Assembly: GCA_003342895.1 (NCBI GenBank)
Contig: PTFA01000085.1
Location: 1,320,480 to 1,384,479 of the forward strand
DNA: 64,000 bases
DNA from: Casuarius casuarius
Lineage: Eukaryota; Chordata; Aves; Casuariiformes; Casuariidae
Direction of reading: 5' to 3'
Below the pieces are notes generated by a model. It saw only the letters and a program-made list of their open reading frames with translations. It did no database searches and was not told where the DNA came from. Position numbers and translations under genes: made by a program. Of this stretch, positions 40,049 through 51,770 are shown piece after piece. Within the stretch, counting starts at the first letter, position 1. Every line of letters starts with the position of its first letter.

Positions 40049-42883
40049 AAAAATAAAAAAAACCAAACGTTTTCTGTCGGTATGGAAACACACCACTTTC
40101 AGTCTCACATCAGCATCCTTCCTTTCCATCCACTGTCATGTAAGAATCTCTCAGCAACAGGATACTAGGAAAGAACAGGGAAGAATGTTATTAAGGAAGA
40201 GGGTAATGGCTGACTCCATAAAGACAGGCTGGACGGGGTTTGATATGGGATTGATAATTGCACACTCAGCAATGCATAGAGCAGCACAAGGATAAGAATT
40301 AAAGAAGAAAGTGTGAGGCAAACGCACACACTTCTTCTGGGACATGCAAGAGAACTAAAACTGAACGGTTTTGAGGGGACTGAGAGCACTTGCTATACAA
40401 TTCTGGACTGCTATCTTGCAGCATGTAGTACTTTCCAGTGCAGAGTACTCATATGTATACATTACTGTATCTTTTCTTCTCCTCCTCCGTTTTTGTCCTT
40501 TGGTTTGAGCACCAACCTACTGGAAAAGCATTGTACAATGTCCCTGCTGTGTTACAAGTCTCCTTTTCGGTTCAATTAATGAGCCATAAATAACACGATG
40601 AAGGTGTCAACAAAGAGTGTAATTCATCATAACTTGTCAGAGGGGTGATTCTTGGGAGGAGAATGCTCATTCGCAGTATGGCCTAGCACACTGAGATTTA
40701 TTCCTTGCCTAGTACCTCCCCCTTCACCCTCGGTTTGCCAAAATTTATCTTGTGCTGGAACCCTCACAGGTGCACTGCTTTGACAAATATGCTGTGAAGT
40801 CTGGTATTCATCACAGGCAAGTCTTTGTTGGGAAGGAGGCAGCAAGAAATAAATTTATTTTAGAAAGAAGGTGCTTGTGATTCAGTGTGCTCAGGGGTAT
40901 GGAGAGAGGCAGACAGGCTCATTATTTTTAACCTCCCTGTGTCTGCAGGAGAAGAAAATGAGGTAACACAGTTGATGTGACATTACAGTCCCCGACTTCA
41001 TTGCTTGCTGTATGGTTAAACAACCATCTAGGTAATTACTACTACTACAGTCTTACTTAGCTCCATTTTCTCGTCATACTTGCCTCCAAAGGATAGGACC
41101 AACTGATGGCGACTGGTATCCTTTACGGACGGAATTCTGCTTATTGCCAAGTCCTTTATATAAATTAAGATTCACTGGTTCAAACTCATTCTCACAGACC
41201 TAACTCGCTGTGAAGGTACTAAAACCATTTTTAGATTCATGAAGGCAGCCCTCTAAAATAGTATACTGAATAAAAGAAGACCATCTAAAACACTTGAGAT
41301 TCAGAAAGCAGATAAAGGCAATGCTGGGGTAAAAAGCTAAAACAATTACATTGCTCCAGATTTACACCATCACAGTTAACATCAAAGCATAACTGTCAAT
41401 TGGTGTCTTCTCAAACACGAAATGCAACATGGATGGGCCTGAAACAGATCCAAAGAACTGGAAATTTTCAGTATGTAAAAATGAGGGCAAATCCAGCTTT
41501 CATCTGGATTTAATGTGTGCAGGAGGGCATGATGCCTGTAATCATCTGAACCAGTAATGAGAATTTATCTGATTTATCTAATTTGTCCAAGAGCTACACA
41601 GTTTGACATTCTGAATCCAAAATTGGCCCAATTCTACCAGAACTGAGACTGAGGATAGTTTGAAAGTAAAGCTGTTTCAGATTACTTATACAAAAAGCCC
41701 TCAAAGCTATCATATTTGAGTGGTATGTGCCTGCCAGTTTTGTAAGGGTGATACAGAAGTGGAGGTAGTATGTTCAACAGTAGATGCTCAGAAAGCCAAA
41801 CCCAACACCAAAAAGTATGACCCTGATATGAAAGACTTATTTACTAAAAAAAGGGTGTGGGAGAGGGCTTTTTTTCCATATTCTTTGGATGATCTGATTT
41901 GAGCCAAAAAAAATTTTGCCAAGGAAAGAGAAGCTATTTAAGAAGCTTGACAGTCATTAGATTTCTTGAGGTTATTTCTATGAACAGAGCTAAATATTTG
42001 CTCTCTGGAGGCTGGATTTCTAAGGATAGATCACACAGATTTTACCAGTTTTTCCTCAGTAATTTACATTTTTACTTTTTAAAACTTAAAGGATAAAAGT
42101 TAAAGTTCAAAATTACAGTTTCTGTGTGTATAGAATACTGGCTCTTTATAACCAGTAAACAAGTCAAGTGTTCCAGTTTGAAAACTAGGGTGAATTAAGA
42201 GAGAGCTGACTTGTATGGTCACTATTACCTGTATGGACAGAAAGAGGAAACTGTTTTCATTCTCCGAATCCTCTGTGAGGGAAGCCCCGCTCAGCCTTGC
42301 TTATGTGCCCTGAAAGGATGCACTGCCTGCTCAATTTTGAGACTACTCATCAACAGACTGGGAAACAAACTATCGATATTTCTCAATTTTTCCTGTTTGC
42401 TGAGATCCTTAGTCAAATTATATACATCATGATCTTTTTACATTTACAAAAAAAATTTTAAATTGTGTCTGTCAAAATTAATTATGCTAGTTCTCCAAAG
42501 CTGGTGTAGACTGTTCAAATTACAACAGAGAATGTTTGAACCATAAGAGCATGTAAGAATAAGGGAAGTTAAAGCATCTGTTCCTTTTACATACTACAAA
42601 ACAGTTTTCAATACTTTATAAGCCCTCTTTAGGGTTTCTGATGGAAAAAAGGGATGGGAAGTTGCAAAAGTCAGTATTGTGACAGGGCAGAAACAGTGCA
42701 CTAACGTGTACAGGAGGAGGCAGCTTTCTTCTGTGAGTGGCTTCACTTCACAGCTCTGCACTTCTCTGAGGTATACCTAAGCCCTCCTTAGTCCAGTAGG
42801 AATGCTGATGTCCTTAGGGGAGCCATGACTGTTCAGCCATTTATATTCAAACAAAGGCAAGGGATAGCAACTTCTGAATGCTC

Positions 42884-42897
42884 AAAAAAAAAAAAAA
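42884..42897. repeat. poly(A) run
   Basis: Fourteen A residues in AT-rich DNA. No retrocopy body is recognisable on its left. Confidence 0.9.
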
Positions 42898-43586
42898 CCA
42901 AAAGTGCAACATATACGAGTAATGTCCCGCTCCCTGAATAGACACACTTACTCTTCTGTGGCAAGTCAGAGACGGTAGCACCACCAACCCTGAAAGTCAT
43001 GCTAACACCAGCAGTCAGTTTAGGACTGCATTAACCTAACCCATTAGCCACAGGTTTAAAAAGTCAGTGGGCTCCACCGCTCCCCCTTCTTCCCCCTCTC
43101 TCCAGTGTCCCTTTAAGAAGTGCAGCTCGCAGAGGCCCTTCCTCATCAAAACTGGCGATTTCTTCTAAGCATTAAAAACCTTATTATTTAATACAGTTCT
43201 GGTAATTCTGTGTTTCTGAGGTTGACCTAGTGCTGCCACAGAGTTTTTCACACAAAAAGAAAACAAGCTTTGTACCGGCTATAAAGAGATATGCAGAGAA
43301 AAAGACATAGGCAGCTTGTAATTGTATGCTTTCAGGAAACATTCATCCACTTTTTTTTCCTGAAGAAAAAGAACAAACTTTTGAAACTTGGAACTGCCAG
43401 TCTCTTGGTTCAAGAAGTACCTAATTAGCATAACAGCAGCAACATGCAAAACAGATTAGCTGCTGTAGGTCATAGCGGCCTCCCACTGACAAGGATCTAG
43501 GCAAGCATTTTTGTTTTGTTTTGCTTTGTTCTAAAGGTTGCTCTGCTCTGTTTAAGTCTCCATTCCCTCACACCATTTACTACCAG

Positions 43587-43663
43587 CTTCTTACAAGACA
43601 AACGCTGCAGGAGATGCTCCACATTAAAAATACCTTTTAAAGCAATTAAATCTAAGATGTTAG
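43587..43663 (+). other. exon-like segment, 77 nt, one open frame
   Basis: The acceptor tract (tctccattccctcacaccat...taccag) ends at 43586, and the donor ttag|gtaagaa is at 43663/43664. One frame stays open through the segment, starting FLQDKRCRRCSTLKIP; the other two contain stops. It lies on the same strand as, and 5.4 kb downstream of, the presumed first exon at 38230, so it could be its second exon, coding or non-coding. I recognise no protein family, and an open frame of 25 codons is not significant alone. A pseudo-exon is the main alternative. Confidence 0.25.
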
Positions 43664-44649
43664 GTAAGAACCACAAGCTACATCCAAACGATGCCATTTA
43701 AAAATCACTTGGTAAGGAAGGTTTCTAGGGGAAAAAAATGCCTTCCACTGATGCAGCAATGGCTTAAGCTCTGCCATTGCTTATGTGAGGGGAAAGACCT
43801 CAAGCAGCAGAAACGAGTGAGTTAATACAGGAAAAGCAAATAGATAAATAGCATTTCACAACTGGGGTGACAGTGGTGGTTTGTAGCCAAAATAAAACAT
43901 CTATGTAGAAAAAACAGAAAGTGAAAAAGGTAAATAGCTCATTCATTGTTTGGGCCAGGTCTTCAGCTTGTTGTGCAGCTGAACTCTGCATAGAAAAGAG
44001 AACACCATACAGCCTCTTATATTCCCCTGGTATTCAGTGCTGGGCTGTTTTTACCTCAGTCCAAGCAATACTTTTGCATGGAAAACACTCCATGTTAGTA
44101 GAAGACAGCATAGGAGAACGTGATATAGGATCCTGAGCAAGGAGTTTCTCGAGAAAGGAAAAAATGTCTCATGCAAACAGCCCAAACAGGCTCAATTTCA
44201 GCAAATATATCCAGCTTTACAGGACAGATGTGAAGTATGTGTGTATTCACAAACGTAAAGAATATGTATGAATGCCTAACTGGAAAAGGTCTGTGTTCTA
44301 AGAAAATCTTTTCCAACAAAACATGGTATCTGTCACCCTGTTACTGTTGAACATAATTAAGGGGAGCACACGCACAGCACACTCAGGGCTTCGGCCTCAG
44401 CATTCTTGACCCAGCTCTGGAGGTAGGTGGCAGAAATAGCTCGAGGCCACTTCTCTATTTCCCCTGATCATGGTGCTGATTGGAGTCCAAACCGACTCTT
44501 GCCAGAAGTTACAGTTGTGGCTGGCAGGAAAACAAGAACCGTATTTCATGAAAAATTGGAAAATACTTTTCATTCTATATTGGAATAAAGATGAAACCCT
44601 TGATAATTTTGCAAGAATGCTATCTTAGAACAATTAATAGTCTAGTAGC
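43664..44649. other. no gene seen
   Basis: AT-rich DNA without a recognisable element or significant open frame. Confidence 0.6.
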
Positions 44650-44760
44650 TTAGGCAGTTACCCAAGACATGAGTGCCAAAACAGGCAGAGTAAGGATTTT
44701 AACTTCAGCATCCCACATCCTAAACTAGTTCCCCAGTGGCTAAGCTAGAGCATCAGTTGC
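44650..44760 (-). repeat. tRNA-derived CORE-SINE, antisense
   Basis: The + strand carries ggcagttacccaagacatga, then aggcagagtaaggatttt, then cttcagcatcccacatcc, then ccccagtggctaagct. This is, in order, the decayed reverse complement of a SINE core (acttgcccaaggtcacac), the B-box (ggcagagctgggatttgaac) and a tRNA-like head (tctcccacatccta and ctaaccactgggctaa). The order of four blocks makes it convincing despite divergence. Confidence 0.6.
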
Positions 44761-45681
44761 CATACATCTGGCCCAATAAATAGTTAATGATTATTTGAAA
44801 TGGAGTATCTCCAAAACAAGACTGAGAGTTACAAGAGCTTGTTCTGATTTAAGCACACCTCTGTCTCCCACATCCCAGAAATCAGGCTGACCATCCTTCT
44901 CAGGTGACACACTCTTCCTTTCTAGTTGCATGCCAGTGAATATTCCTAATGGAAATATTCAAGTTTCCATTTTAGCTAAAATGCCATTTCCATCATCTAA
45001 GACAAAGATCTGCACCTTAGGCTCCAATCATCTGTAATTTTATCAAATATATTAGGAAAGCTAAACTATTTACCAACAGAGGCCTTTTTATCAGATGACA
45101 GGTTAGGATGTGATGTCACTGCCTGGCTATCAAATGTTCTCTGTTTACTTAGAACAACATTCTAGGTACATCAACTTGTGCGTGTGTGTGTGGGGGGGAA
45201 TTCACACTTGCAAGAAAAAAAAAGAATGTATATATACTTACAGGCATTTATTTACATATAGACGCAAAAGGTAATTTTGTAAAAGCTGCAACTGCCTCCT
45301 GCACACATCACTGTCATCTTCATTTTGAGCTCACTGTATCTGAACTGATCTTTTGACTTCAACACAGCAGGGACAAATGCATTTACTTATAAAACAAAGC
45401 AAGATCTGTTTGGAGGTGGACACAATAATCAATCCAGTTTCCACAGAAGCAGTAAGTATTCATTTACCGTTATGTGACCTGTAGGAATAATATATTATGC
45501 CTTTTGCCAGCAGGAGCCTTGCCAATTGTACCACAACATTGTCACCAGTCACAACCATCCTTCACAACCTTTTGTTTGCTGCTCCTTAAGGTGAATTTAT
45601 AACAGTGGGATAGAGCATTTTCTGGAGACCATTCTTCAGTTCTAAGTGATAATGTTGATGCTGCTTCAAGTCAGCGCTTAC
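44761..45681. other. no gene seen
   Basis: Contains the GT/G-rich repeat at 45182-45198 and otherwise AT-rich DNA with no recognisable element. Confidence 0.6.
45182..45198. repeat. (GT)n followed by poly(G)
   Basis: Five GT units run into seven G residues. A simple repeat. Confidence 0.9.
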
Positions 45682-45764
45682 TGTTAAACTGTCCTGTAGA
45701 TCTTGCCTCTTGTATTTCCAGTCCTAGTTCATCTTTGTGCAATCTGAAGAATACAGCATTTTCT
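45682..45764 (-). other. exon-like segment, 83 nt, one open frame
   Basis: Read on the minus strand, a pyrimidine tract ggtttcctttctgctcag gives the acceptor and ttaaca|gtaagc the donor. Between them one frame (1 + 27 codons + 1) is open, reading ENAVFFRLHKDELGLEIQ near its start; the other two frames are closed. It is on the same strand as the stronger candidate at 61609-61653. No family is recognised. The composition is protein-like but the length is within chance, so this is a weak call. Confidence 0.2.
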
Positions 45765-47680
45765 CTGAGCAGAAAGGAAACCATCTCAATTTTCTTGTTT
45801 AAAATAAACATTAGAGCCTATACTTCGTATAGCTGTATCTGAAAAGGCCTCTAGAGAAGACTAAACTGACTTGTAGTACTTCAAGTGAGCCTGCATCATA
45901 GTTTTGCAAAAGCACTTGCACTGTCATAGTGGTGTTACGTAGTGATTAAGACCACTCATGGAAGTTACTAAATTGAGACTACGGAATGACATATGCAGAA
46001 AATGAACTATTCTTTACCGTATCGAAGGCCTGATTCCCCATGCATGATGGTAGCCGAACTGGCAGTTATTATTTCTACAAATCTTTAATAACTATTAACA
46101 ACTTAATTCCCATCTAATCACTACAGAATTACTATATGAGAACATGTGTAATTTTTTTCTTCTTTGCAATAGTAACTCCATTCAAAATTTGATGAGACAC
46201 ATTCCAGTTATTATGCCATCAGTTCCCCAAAGTCTATGATCAGTAACCCTTATACAACTGTGGGATAACATAGCAGCTGCTGTACTGATTATTTCTTGAG
46301 CATAGAAACGGTGATCTGCAAGTTTCAAATATACTTTCTTTGGCTTCAGTAAAACGGTAGATGAACATTTCTCAATAGTGTAATTTTAAGCTGCCAGTAA
46401 TCAACTAAGATGTCCTCTGCCCTACCATAACTGTTTATTTCCAAGTGACAGAAAGGTCACTTTTGGACTTGATCCCTTAGAGTCTAGGAGCCTTTTTGTA
46501 TCAATCTGAATATATGCTGTATATGAAGTATATATATTATGCTGTATACTCTATACCTTGCTTTGCTGGATTTCTTTCCATCACCAGGAAGATGAAATGC
46601 AGGAAGCAAAACAGACAAAAAGCAATGATGTGCTCTGTATTGCATTGCAATGTTTGCTTCAGAAGATTAATTACAATAATACAATTAAGATTGTATCCAT
46701 TCTCATATTCATAGTCTCCCCATCTATAAATTACAACTGTTGAGGTGCAGAAAGCTGTGACATAGTTCCAAAAGCCACTTACTAGTCATAATGGCTCTTC
46801 TACTGTAATTCAGAAATGATAAAGAGGTATGCAGTTTACAGTTTTGATACAACTAAGGTGCTCAGGCAAATAAATATTATTCTAAGGGCTCTCAAAATAC
46901 TAAATACTGCAAAAATATTCTACTTGTCACTGTCAAACCTTGTCATTATTACTTTTATTTACTTTATGATTTGAAGATTCAAATAGATTTTCATACAGTC
47001 TTTATATAACAATTTATACCATTGTTTCAAATAAAAAAAATTAAAAATCTGTGAGGAATGTTTTAAATCATCTTATTGTCTATTATTTAAAATCTGCTAA
47101 ATGTTGTTTTCCCAGACAAGTGACACTAACTTTGGCCAATTTCACGGTCACCTCGTGAAGTGATTTTGATTTGTTTTTGATTATAAGAGTGTCTAAATGA
47201 ATACATCAATATTTAAGCTTCAGCTCAAGGGGTTTTCTTCCCCCTTACTGATGATAATCAAAACCCAATCTCAGATACTTTGCTCGAGAGACCTCCCCTT
47301 TATGGAGCACGGAACCAGGTCACAGTCACTTGCTTTCTTCCAGCCACCTAATCATGTCCAGTGTTCACTGTACACACCTAAATCTTCTCTCTTCCTTCTC
47401 TTTGTGATGCTTTGTGGGGAGCTTGGGGAGTAACCAGTCCTGCTCACTCTTTGCTCTTCTCGGCTCTTTGCATTCTGGCCCCCTAAAATGTACGTGCTGA
47501 CACAGAGCAATACTTATGGTGGTAAAGATCTCCATAAAATTTGTTCCTGGCATTATGAAGAAGACAACTGCTTAGAGATTAAAAGTATGAAGACTCATTA
47601 TTTTAGTCCAAAGCAACATTTGTAAATGCCAAAGCACACAATATAAGCAAGGTATTAAAGTCCCCCCTCCTCCCCCCACC
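45765..47680. other. no gene called; one open segment after an acceptor-like site
   Basis: At 46588 an acceptor-like tttctttccatcaccag precedes 52 open + strand codons that end in TGA at 46743, but no usable donor follows. The last part may overlap a decayed SINE (tctccccatctataaat at about 46714). Otherwise AT-rich with no recognisable content. Confidence 0.5.
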
Positions 47681-47745
47681 TCTCTGTTTTACAGTTAGGG
47701 AAACTGTCTCAAATCTCATTGAGGTCAAGGGCATAATTCAAGTGC
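47681..47745 (-). repeat. MIR-like SINE core, antisense
   Basis: The + strand reads ctgttttacagttagggaaa, then a ctgtctcaa segment and gaggtcaagggcataattca. This parallels the reverse complement of MIR: ccattttacagatgaggaaa, ctgaggcacagagag, gttaagtgacttgcccaagg. Only about 65 bp are visible. Confidence 0.5.
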
Positions 47746-48152
47746 TCCAAGCTACTGCACATGTATTTTTCAGTTCTTTTAGTTTATGAGTGATGATACC
47801 AATATTAAGACTGAATACTAAGTTCTCTTAATGAGTAATAATCTGTGAAAGATTTCTCTGCTCAAACAATTTATTGAAACTGATTTCTTACAGATAATTT
47901 CCCTAAACTGTCAAGAAAGGAAAGTGTCATATTTTCCCTCAATAACATCCAGGGATCAAGCAGAAAAAGAAAAGGAACCGGAGATAACATATTTAAATGA
48001 TGAGTCTGGAGAAACACCACACAGATATTTTAGTCTAAGGACATTTCTCCTATGTAACGCCAGTGCGATAGATGGGAGAAGTATGGGTCAGAGCTCCCAG
48101 AATTAACAACTGAAGACTCTTGAAGAGAATGGGCAAGAACAGACTGATAGGC
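47746..48152. other. unannotated segment with an open + frame
   Basis: From about 47850 to the TAA at 48104-48106 one + strand frame is open for about 85 codons. It has a charged, protein-like middle (RDQAEKEKEPEITYLNDESG). A weak acceptor-like ttcttacag lies at 47893. No domain or family is recognised, and no donor or promoter supports it. It could be a decayed piece of a retroelement upstream of the CR1 copy or chance. Confidence 0.3.
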
Positions 48153-48203
48153 CTAATTTTATTTTGAGGAGATAGTCTGAGGTCAAATGACTTAACCTAG
48201 CTT
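48153..48203 (-). repeat. possible MIR fragment, antisense
   Basis: A ttttattttgaggagatagt stretch followed by ctgaggtcaaatgacttaac resembles the antisense MIR core (ccattttacagatgaggaaa, then ctgaggcacagag, then gttaagtgactt). It is short and could be coincidence. Confidence 0.3.
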
Positions 48204-48599
48204 AGCACTGGACAGACCTGGGCAACTGATCAACACTAATACTATCAGTAGAAAAAAGTAAAAATATATCAAGATGGACGTATCGTTCCTTACTGCAATG
48301 TATATGAATTATTTGCCAGTCATATACTGGCTTATAGGCCTATTTAAGCAAATAAGAGGCCTTCATAAGCTCCAGTGAGACTATTAAAATATACATACAT
48401 AGCTAAAGCCATGGAAAGGTCTGAAGAATCAGATTTCCAACTATCTAAATCTGAACATATTAGAAGGACAACAGTTCTCTGGGAAAGGAAAAAAAACATT
48501 GGCATGGTAGAAGGTTGAGTTTCTGCCAGCTGGACCAAGTCTCCTATTGGTATTGATTCATGAAACTAGCAGTACTTAACAGTAGTCATTTAACAGCAG

Positions 48600-49405
48600 T
48601 ATTTCACAATAAAGAAAGTACTTTGCAAACAGTCTTAAGGAGGGAGGGCTCACAAGCAGTTTGAAAGATGAGAGTTCAAATGATCTCAAATTGGAGACTG
48701 ATATGAAACAAACATGATAATTCATTGAAGATAAATGCAAAATACTAGCTTCAATAGGCATAAACAATTGCACAAATACAAGGGGAAATGACTGAGAAGG
48801 AATGATTCAGAGAAGGATCTAATGCTTACATTTGTATCAAAAGCTGAAGTCAATAATATTGCAAACTACGCAATGTTTTTTCTCCCAGTGAACTATACTG
48901 GGAGGTGTAAACAGGAGCATCATGTGGGAGACTAGTTCCATTTTGCTCAAGTTTTTCTCTTTTGCATATCTCAAAGAAAGATACTGATCATCTGGAAAGA
49001 GCTCAGAGAAGATGAGTGGATAACATGGACATATGGAAACACAGAAAGAAATTTTGTTTGTGGTCTAGATACCAGGAGGCTGAAAGCATGACAAGATAGG
49101 AGTCTCCAAATAAGTGAAAGTTTGTTAAAGAAAGGAGGACTCACATTTTTCTCTGTAACTCCTGAGGATAAATCAAAAAGTATTGAGCTTAAATTGCAAC
49201 AAAGCAGATGTAGGCTAGACACTAGCAATATCTAGTATTGATTACCTGAAGAAGTTACAGAATCTCTATCTTTGGAGCTGTTTAAGATGGGCACATCTGT
49301 CAGCCATGTTTTTCAGATAAACTGATTGTACCTTCAGGTGAAGGGATGGCTAAGATGACCCTAAAAGGTACCTCCCAACCCCTTTCATTATCATCTTTTG
49401 TGTTT
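48600..49405 (+). mobile_element. CR1 LINE, 5'-truncated 3' end, sense
   Basis: CR1 is the dominant non-LTR retrotransposon of birds and reptiles. This copy carries the end of ORF2 and the 3' terminus. Recognisable blocks in order: gataaatgcaaaatacta (CR1: gacaaatgcaaagtacta), gggaaatgactg, aggatctaatg, aacaggagcat, tctggaaagagctcagaga (ctggagagagtccagaga), taactcctgaggataaatca, attgagcttaaattgcaaca, taggctagacactagcaa, atctttggagctgtttaaga, and the terminal gatggctaagatgaccctaa plus ggtacctcccaacccctttc. It has stops and indels throughout the ORF2-derived part and is dead. The start is approximate because divergence increases leftwards. The end at about 49400 has a degenerate attcattatcatctt in place of the usual short terminal repeats. 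Confidence 0.85.
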
Positions 49406-51394
49406 GCCACAGAAAACAGCATTAGAGAACGGATAAAAACCTGCAGATAATCCCCAAGTCATTGCATCCAGATACATGGCTTATTAGAATAGAAGTAAAT
49501 TTTATAAGTATTTCAGGGATCAAAAGCAACTGCCCAGAAGGTGTTCCATCAACCACAGACTGTTAAAGCTAAAACAAAGTAAGTAGATGCTCTGTCTTGG
49601 AAAGAAATTAGTAGTTAACAGCATGGCCTTCTAGCCATGTTCAGGACCAATTATTAGCTAATTATATTTGCTATCTTATTATGTGCATTAGCTCAAACTT
49701 CACTTGTTATAATGCTTATTTCTTAGTTGCTTCCTCCTTACTCCACCACACAGCAGCTGGAGTTCTGTAAATTTCTACTCCAGTGCAGTTCACCACAAAG
49801 ACTATTATAAAAACTAAACTAATTGTTTACAGTAACACAACAGTAAAAAAGAAATTTCCATATATCTACAAACCATCCAAATATAAAGCAGACAGGACAT
49901 CCATCTAGTAGGTATGAAATTCATTTTTCAGCTGAGAAGTGTCAACGCCACAAGTGAGTTACACAACTCACTCCTTTCAAGCAAGATGAATTCCAAAACC
50001 CATACTCCCAAATCATCGTTATTTGCCTTGGATCATGGGCAAGTGCAGAAAAAAATGCATTTCTACTGCTTCAGTTTGAATTCAGCTCTATTTAATAGCT
50101 GAATAAAGTGACAGTTTGCCAATGTAATAAAAATCCCTGAAAGTTGCTTTGCTACATGTTGAGAACTGTCTGGAAGAAGCATTCCAGGATTTTCATGACT
50201 GTAAAATAGCCTGTAATGATCATTATTCACAGACTTCTATTGCTCTCCATCTATGGGGTAAATAAATAAACCAGAACACAGCTAATCTTTACAAGCACAA
50301 TGAATGAAAATGTTGTACTAAGCTTCTCTTACGTTCACTCTTCCAGCAACTTAATTATGTTATGCACATGAGGATAGCTTACTATGATATGTGGGGGCTA
50401 CAGCTTTTGGAGCTGAATTCTAAGCCTGTGGCATCATCAGCTTCTGAGTGACCATGATGTGTCCCATAGTGATGAGAGAGAAAATCTTAAAATAGAAGTG
50501 GATTTGTTACAATTTTGCTTAACTGTCGAAGGTACGATATTTTTGAAGTACTTCTTAAACCAAGGACAAGAGCAGTTAACATTTTCAAATGCACCCTTAT
50601 CTTATTTTCCCAAGGACCTTTGTTGTGCTTAATTCTCACAAAGGCAAAAGGAGTTGGTGCTTATCTGTGTAGCCTCATTCGAGTCAAGTTAAATCAAATT
50701 AACTAAAGTGAAAATTACTATGCATTAAAGATCATTAAATTCTTTCAAAGACTCCTCATTCAGAAGTAAAGTGGCTTTCGTCAGTTCTCATTTTAATTCG
50801 TTTTGGAAGTGCTCTAGTATTCATTTTGGCAAAACATCAACCTTCAGACTTTTTGTCCCAAAAGCGCAAAGACTCAGATTAAAACCAAAAGAAATCAGTA
50901 CAGAGGTTGAGAAAGCTTTTAGGAAAAGCAAATGGATACTGAAAACAGTGATTTAATAAAAAACAACATGGTAATTACTGGCACTACATTACTCTTTAGA
51001 AGCAAGATTGTTTTCCCTGACTGATATCCACCCTCCTCCCCTTCAGAAGAAAATTATTTCACCTGCTATAGATTGGGAATAAAAGCAAACAATGAATTTC
51101 CCTTTCTATTTCCTGAATACAAAATCGGCCAAATATTATTATTATTACTCCCAATTCAGATTCTGAAATCCTGAACACATAATGTTTTTACTCCAAGAAC
51201 TCCCTGGGCAAGTGACACCCAAAGGATGGTAGGCCATGGTGGTAGGCCAGGGTGATGGCACAGGTAATGTTTGAAGTAACAGCTGACGATGTTTCTAAAT
51301 GAGTAAATCAACCACTACTGTAGATACTTGCATTGCAGGGGTGTCTTAAAGTTCTTGTCGGGATTGTAGTCCCACTTCTCTGGGCAACATACAA
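49406..51394. other. no gene seen
   Basis: AT-rich DNA between the two CR1 copies. A short local repetition, ggtaggcca, occurs twice at about 51228-51246. No open frame or splice signal stands out. Confidence 0.6.
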
Positions 51395-51440
51395 ACACAG
51401 AAAAATTATAATCCCTGTCCCAAAGAGTTTATAATCCAGT
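51395..51440. repeat. possible ancient SINE-tail fragment
   Basis: ataatccctgtcccaaagag followed by tttataatccagtag resembles a motif shared by several ancient amniote repeats (agtccctgccccaaagagct, tacaatctaa). It is too short to assign to a family. Confidence 0.3.
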
Positions 51441-51479
51441 AGCCTCTCAGGAAAATAAAGTCAGTCATTACTTGCTGGT

Positions 51480-51770
51480 GTAGAATCAGACAAATAGGGC
51501 TGGAAGGGATCTCAAGAGGTCATGTAATCTGCATCCAGCCTCAAGTCAGGATCAGTAATACCCGTGTCATTCAAACAGATGTCTCTGTCCTGCTTTCATA
51601 GGTCTAGCAACGAGGATTCCACAGCCTCTCCCAGCAACCTATTCTAGTACTTCTCTACTCAGTTAGAAAGAGCCTAAATACCTTGCCTAATACTGCCTTG
51701 CTGCACTTCAGTGAGGTGAGTGGTTCACCTCTTCTTAGTGGTAGACTAAAGCAACCTCACAACTGAATTT
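51480..51770 (-). mobile_element. CR1 LINE, 5'-truncated 3' end, antisense
   Basis: The + strand shows the reverse complement of the CR1 3' end: tagaatcaga (terminal repeat), then agggctggaagggatctcaa, gaggtcatgtaatctgcatc, a block ending caaacagatgtctctgtcct, cgaggattccacagcctctc, caacctattctagtacttct, cagttagaaagagcctaaat and ccttgctgcacttca. The element's 3' end is at about 51480 and it is 5'-truncated at about 51770. It lies in opposite orientation to the 48.6-kb copy and covers the same terminal region, so the two could in principle pair. Confidence 0.88.

Larger units (their letters stand above)
38231..43586. other. likely first intron of the CpG-island transcript; no gene seen
   Basis: AT-rich DNA returns within 100 bp of the island. 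It contains a poly(T) run (38381-38394), a SINE fragment (39315-39392), a G/GT-rich tract with the N (40005-40048) and a poly(A) run (42884-42897). An acceptor-like tttctttttag at 39681 precedes an ATG and about 42 open codons, but no donor follows, so it is not called. Confidence 0.5.

Noticed and set aside
46588..46743. Plus-strand segment reading EDEMQEAKQTKSNDVL after an acceptor-like site
   Set aside because: No donor follows, and the terminal part resembles a decayed SINE. As a last exon it would need a poly(A) site, and only a distant AATAAA is present.
48344..48538. Minus-strand open frame after a strong acceptor-like tract
   Set aside because: No donor. It borders the CR1 insertion and could be antisense to retroelement-derived sequence.
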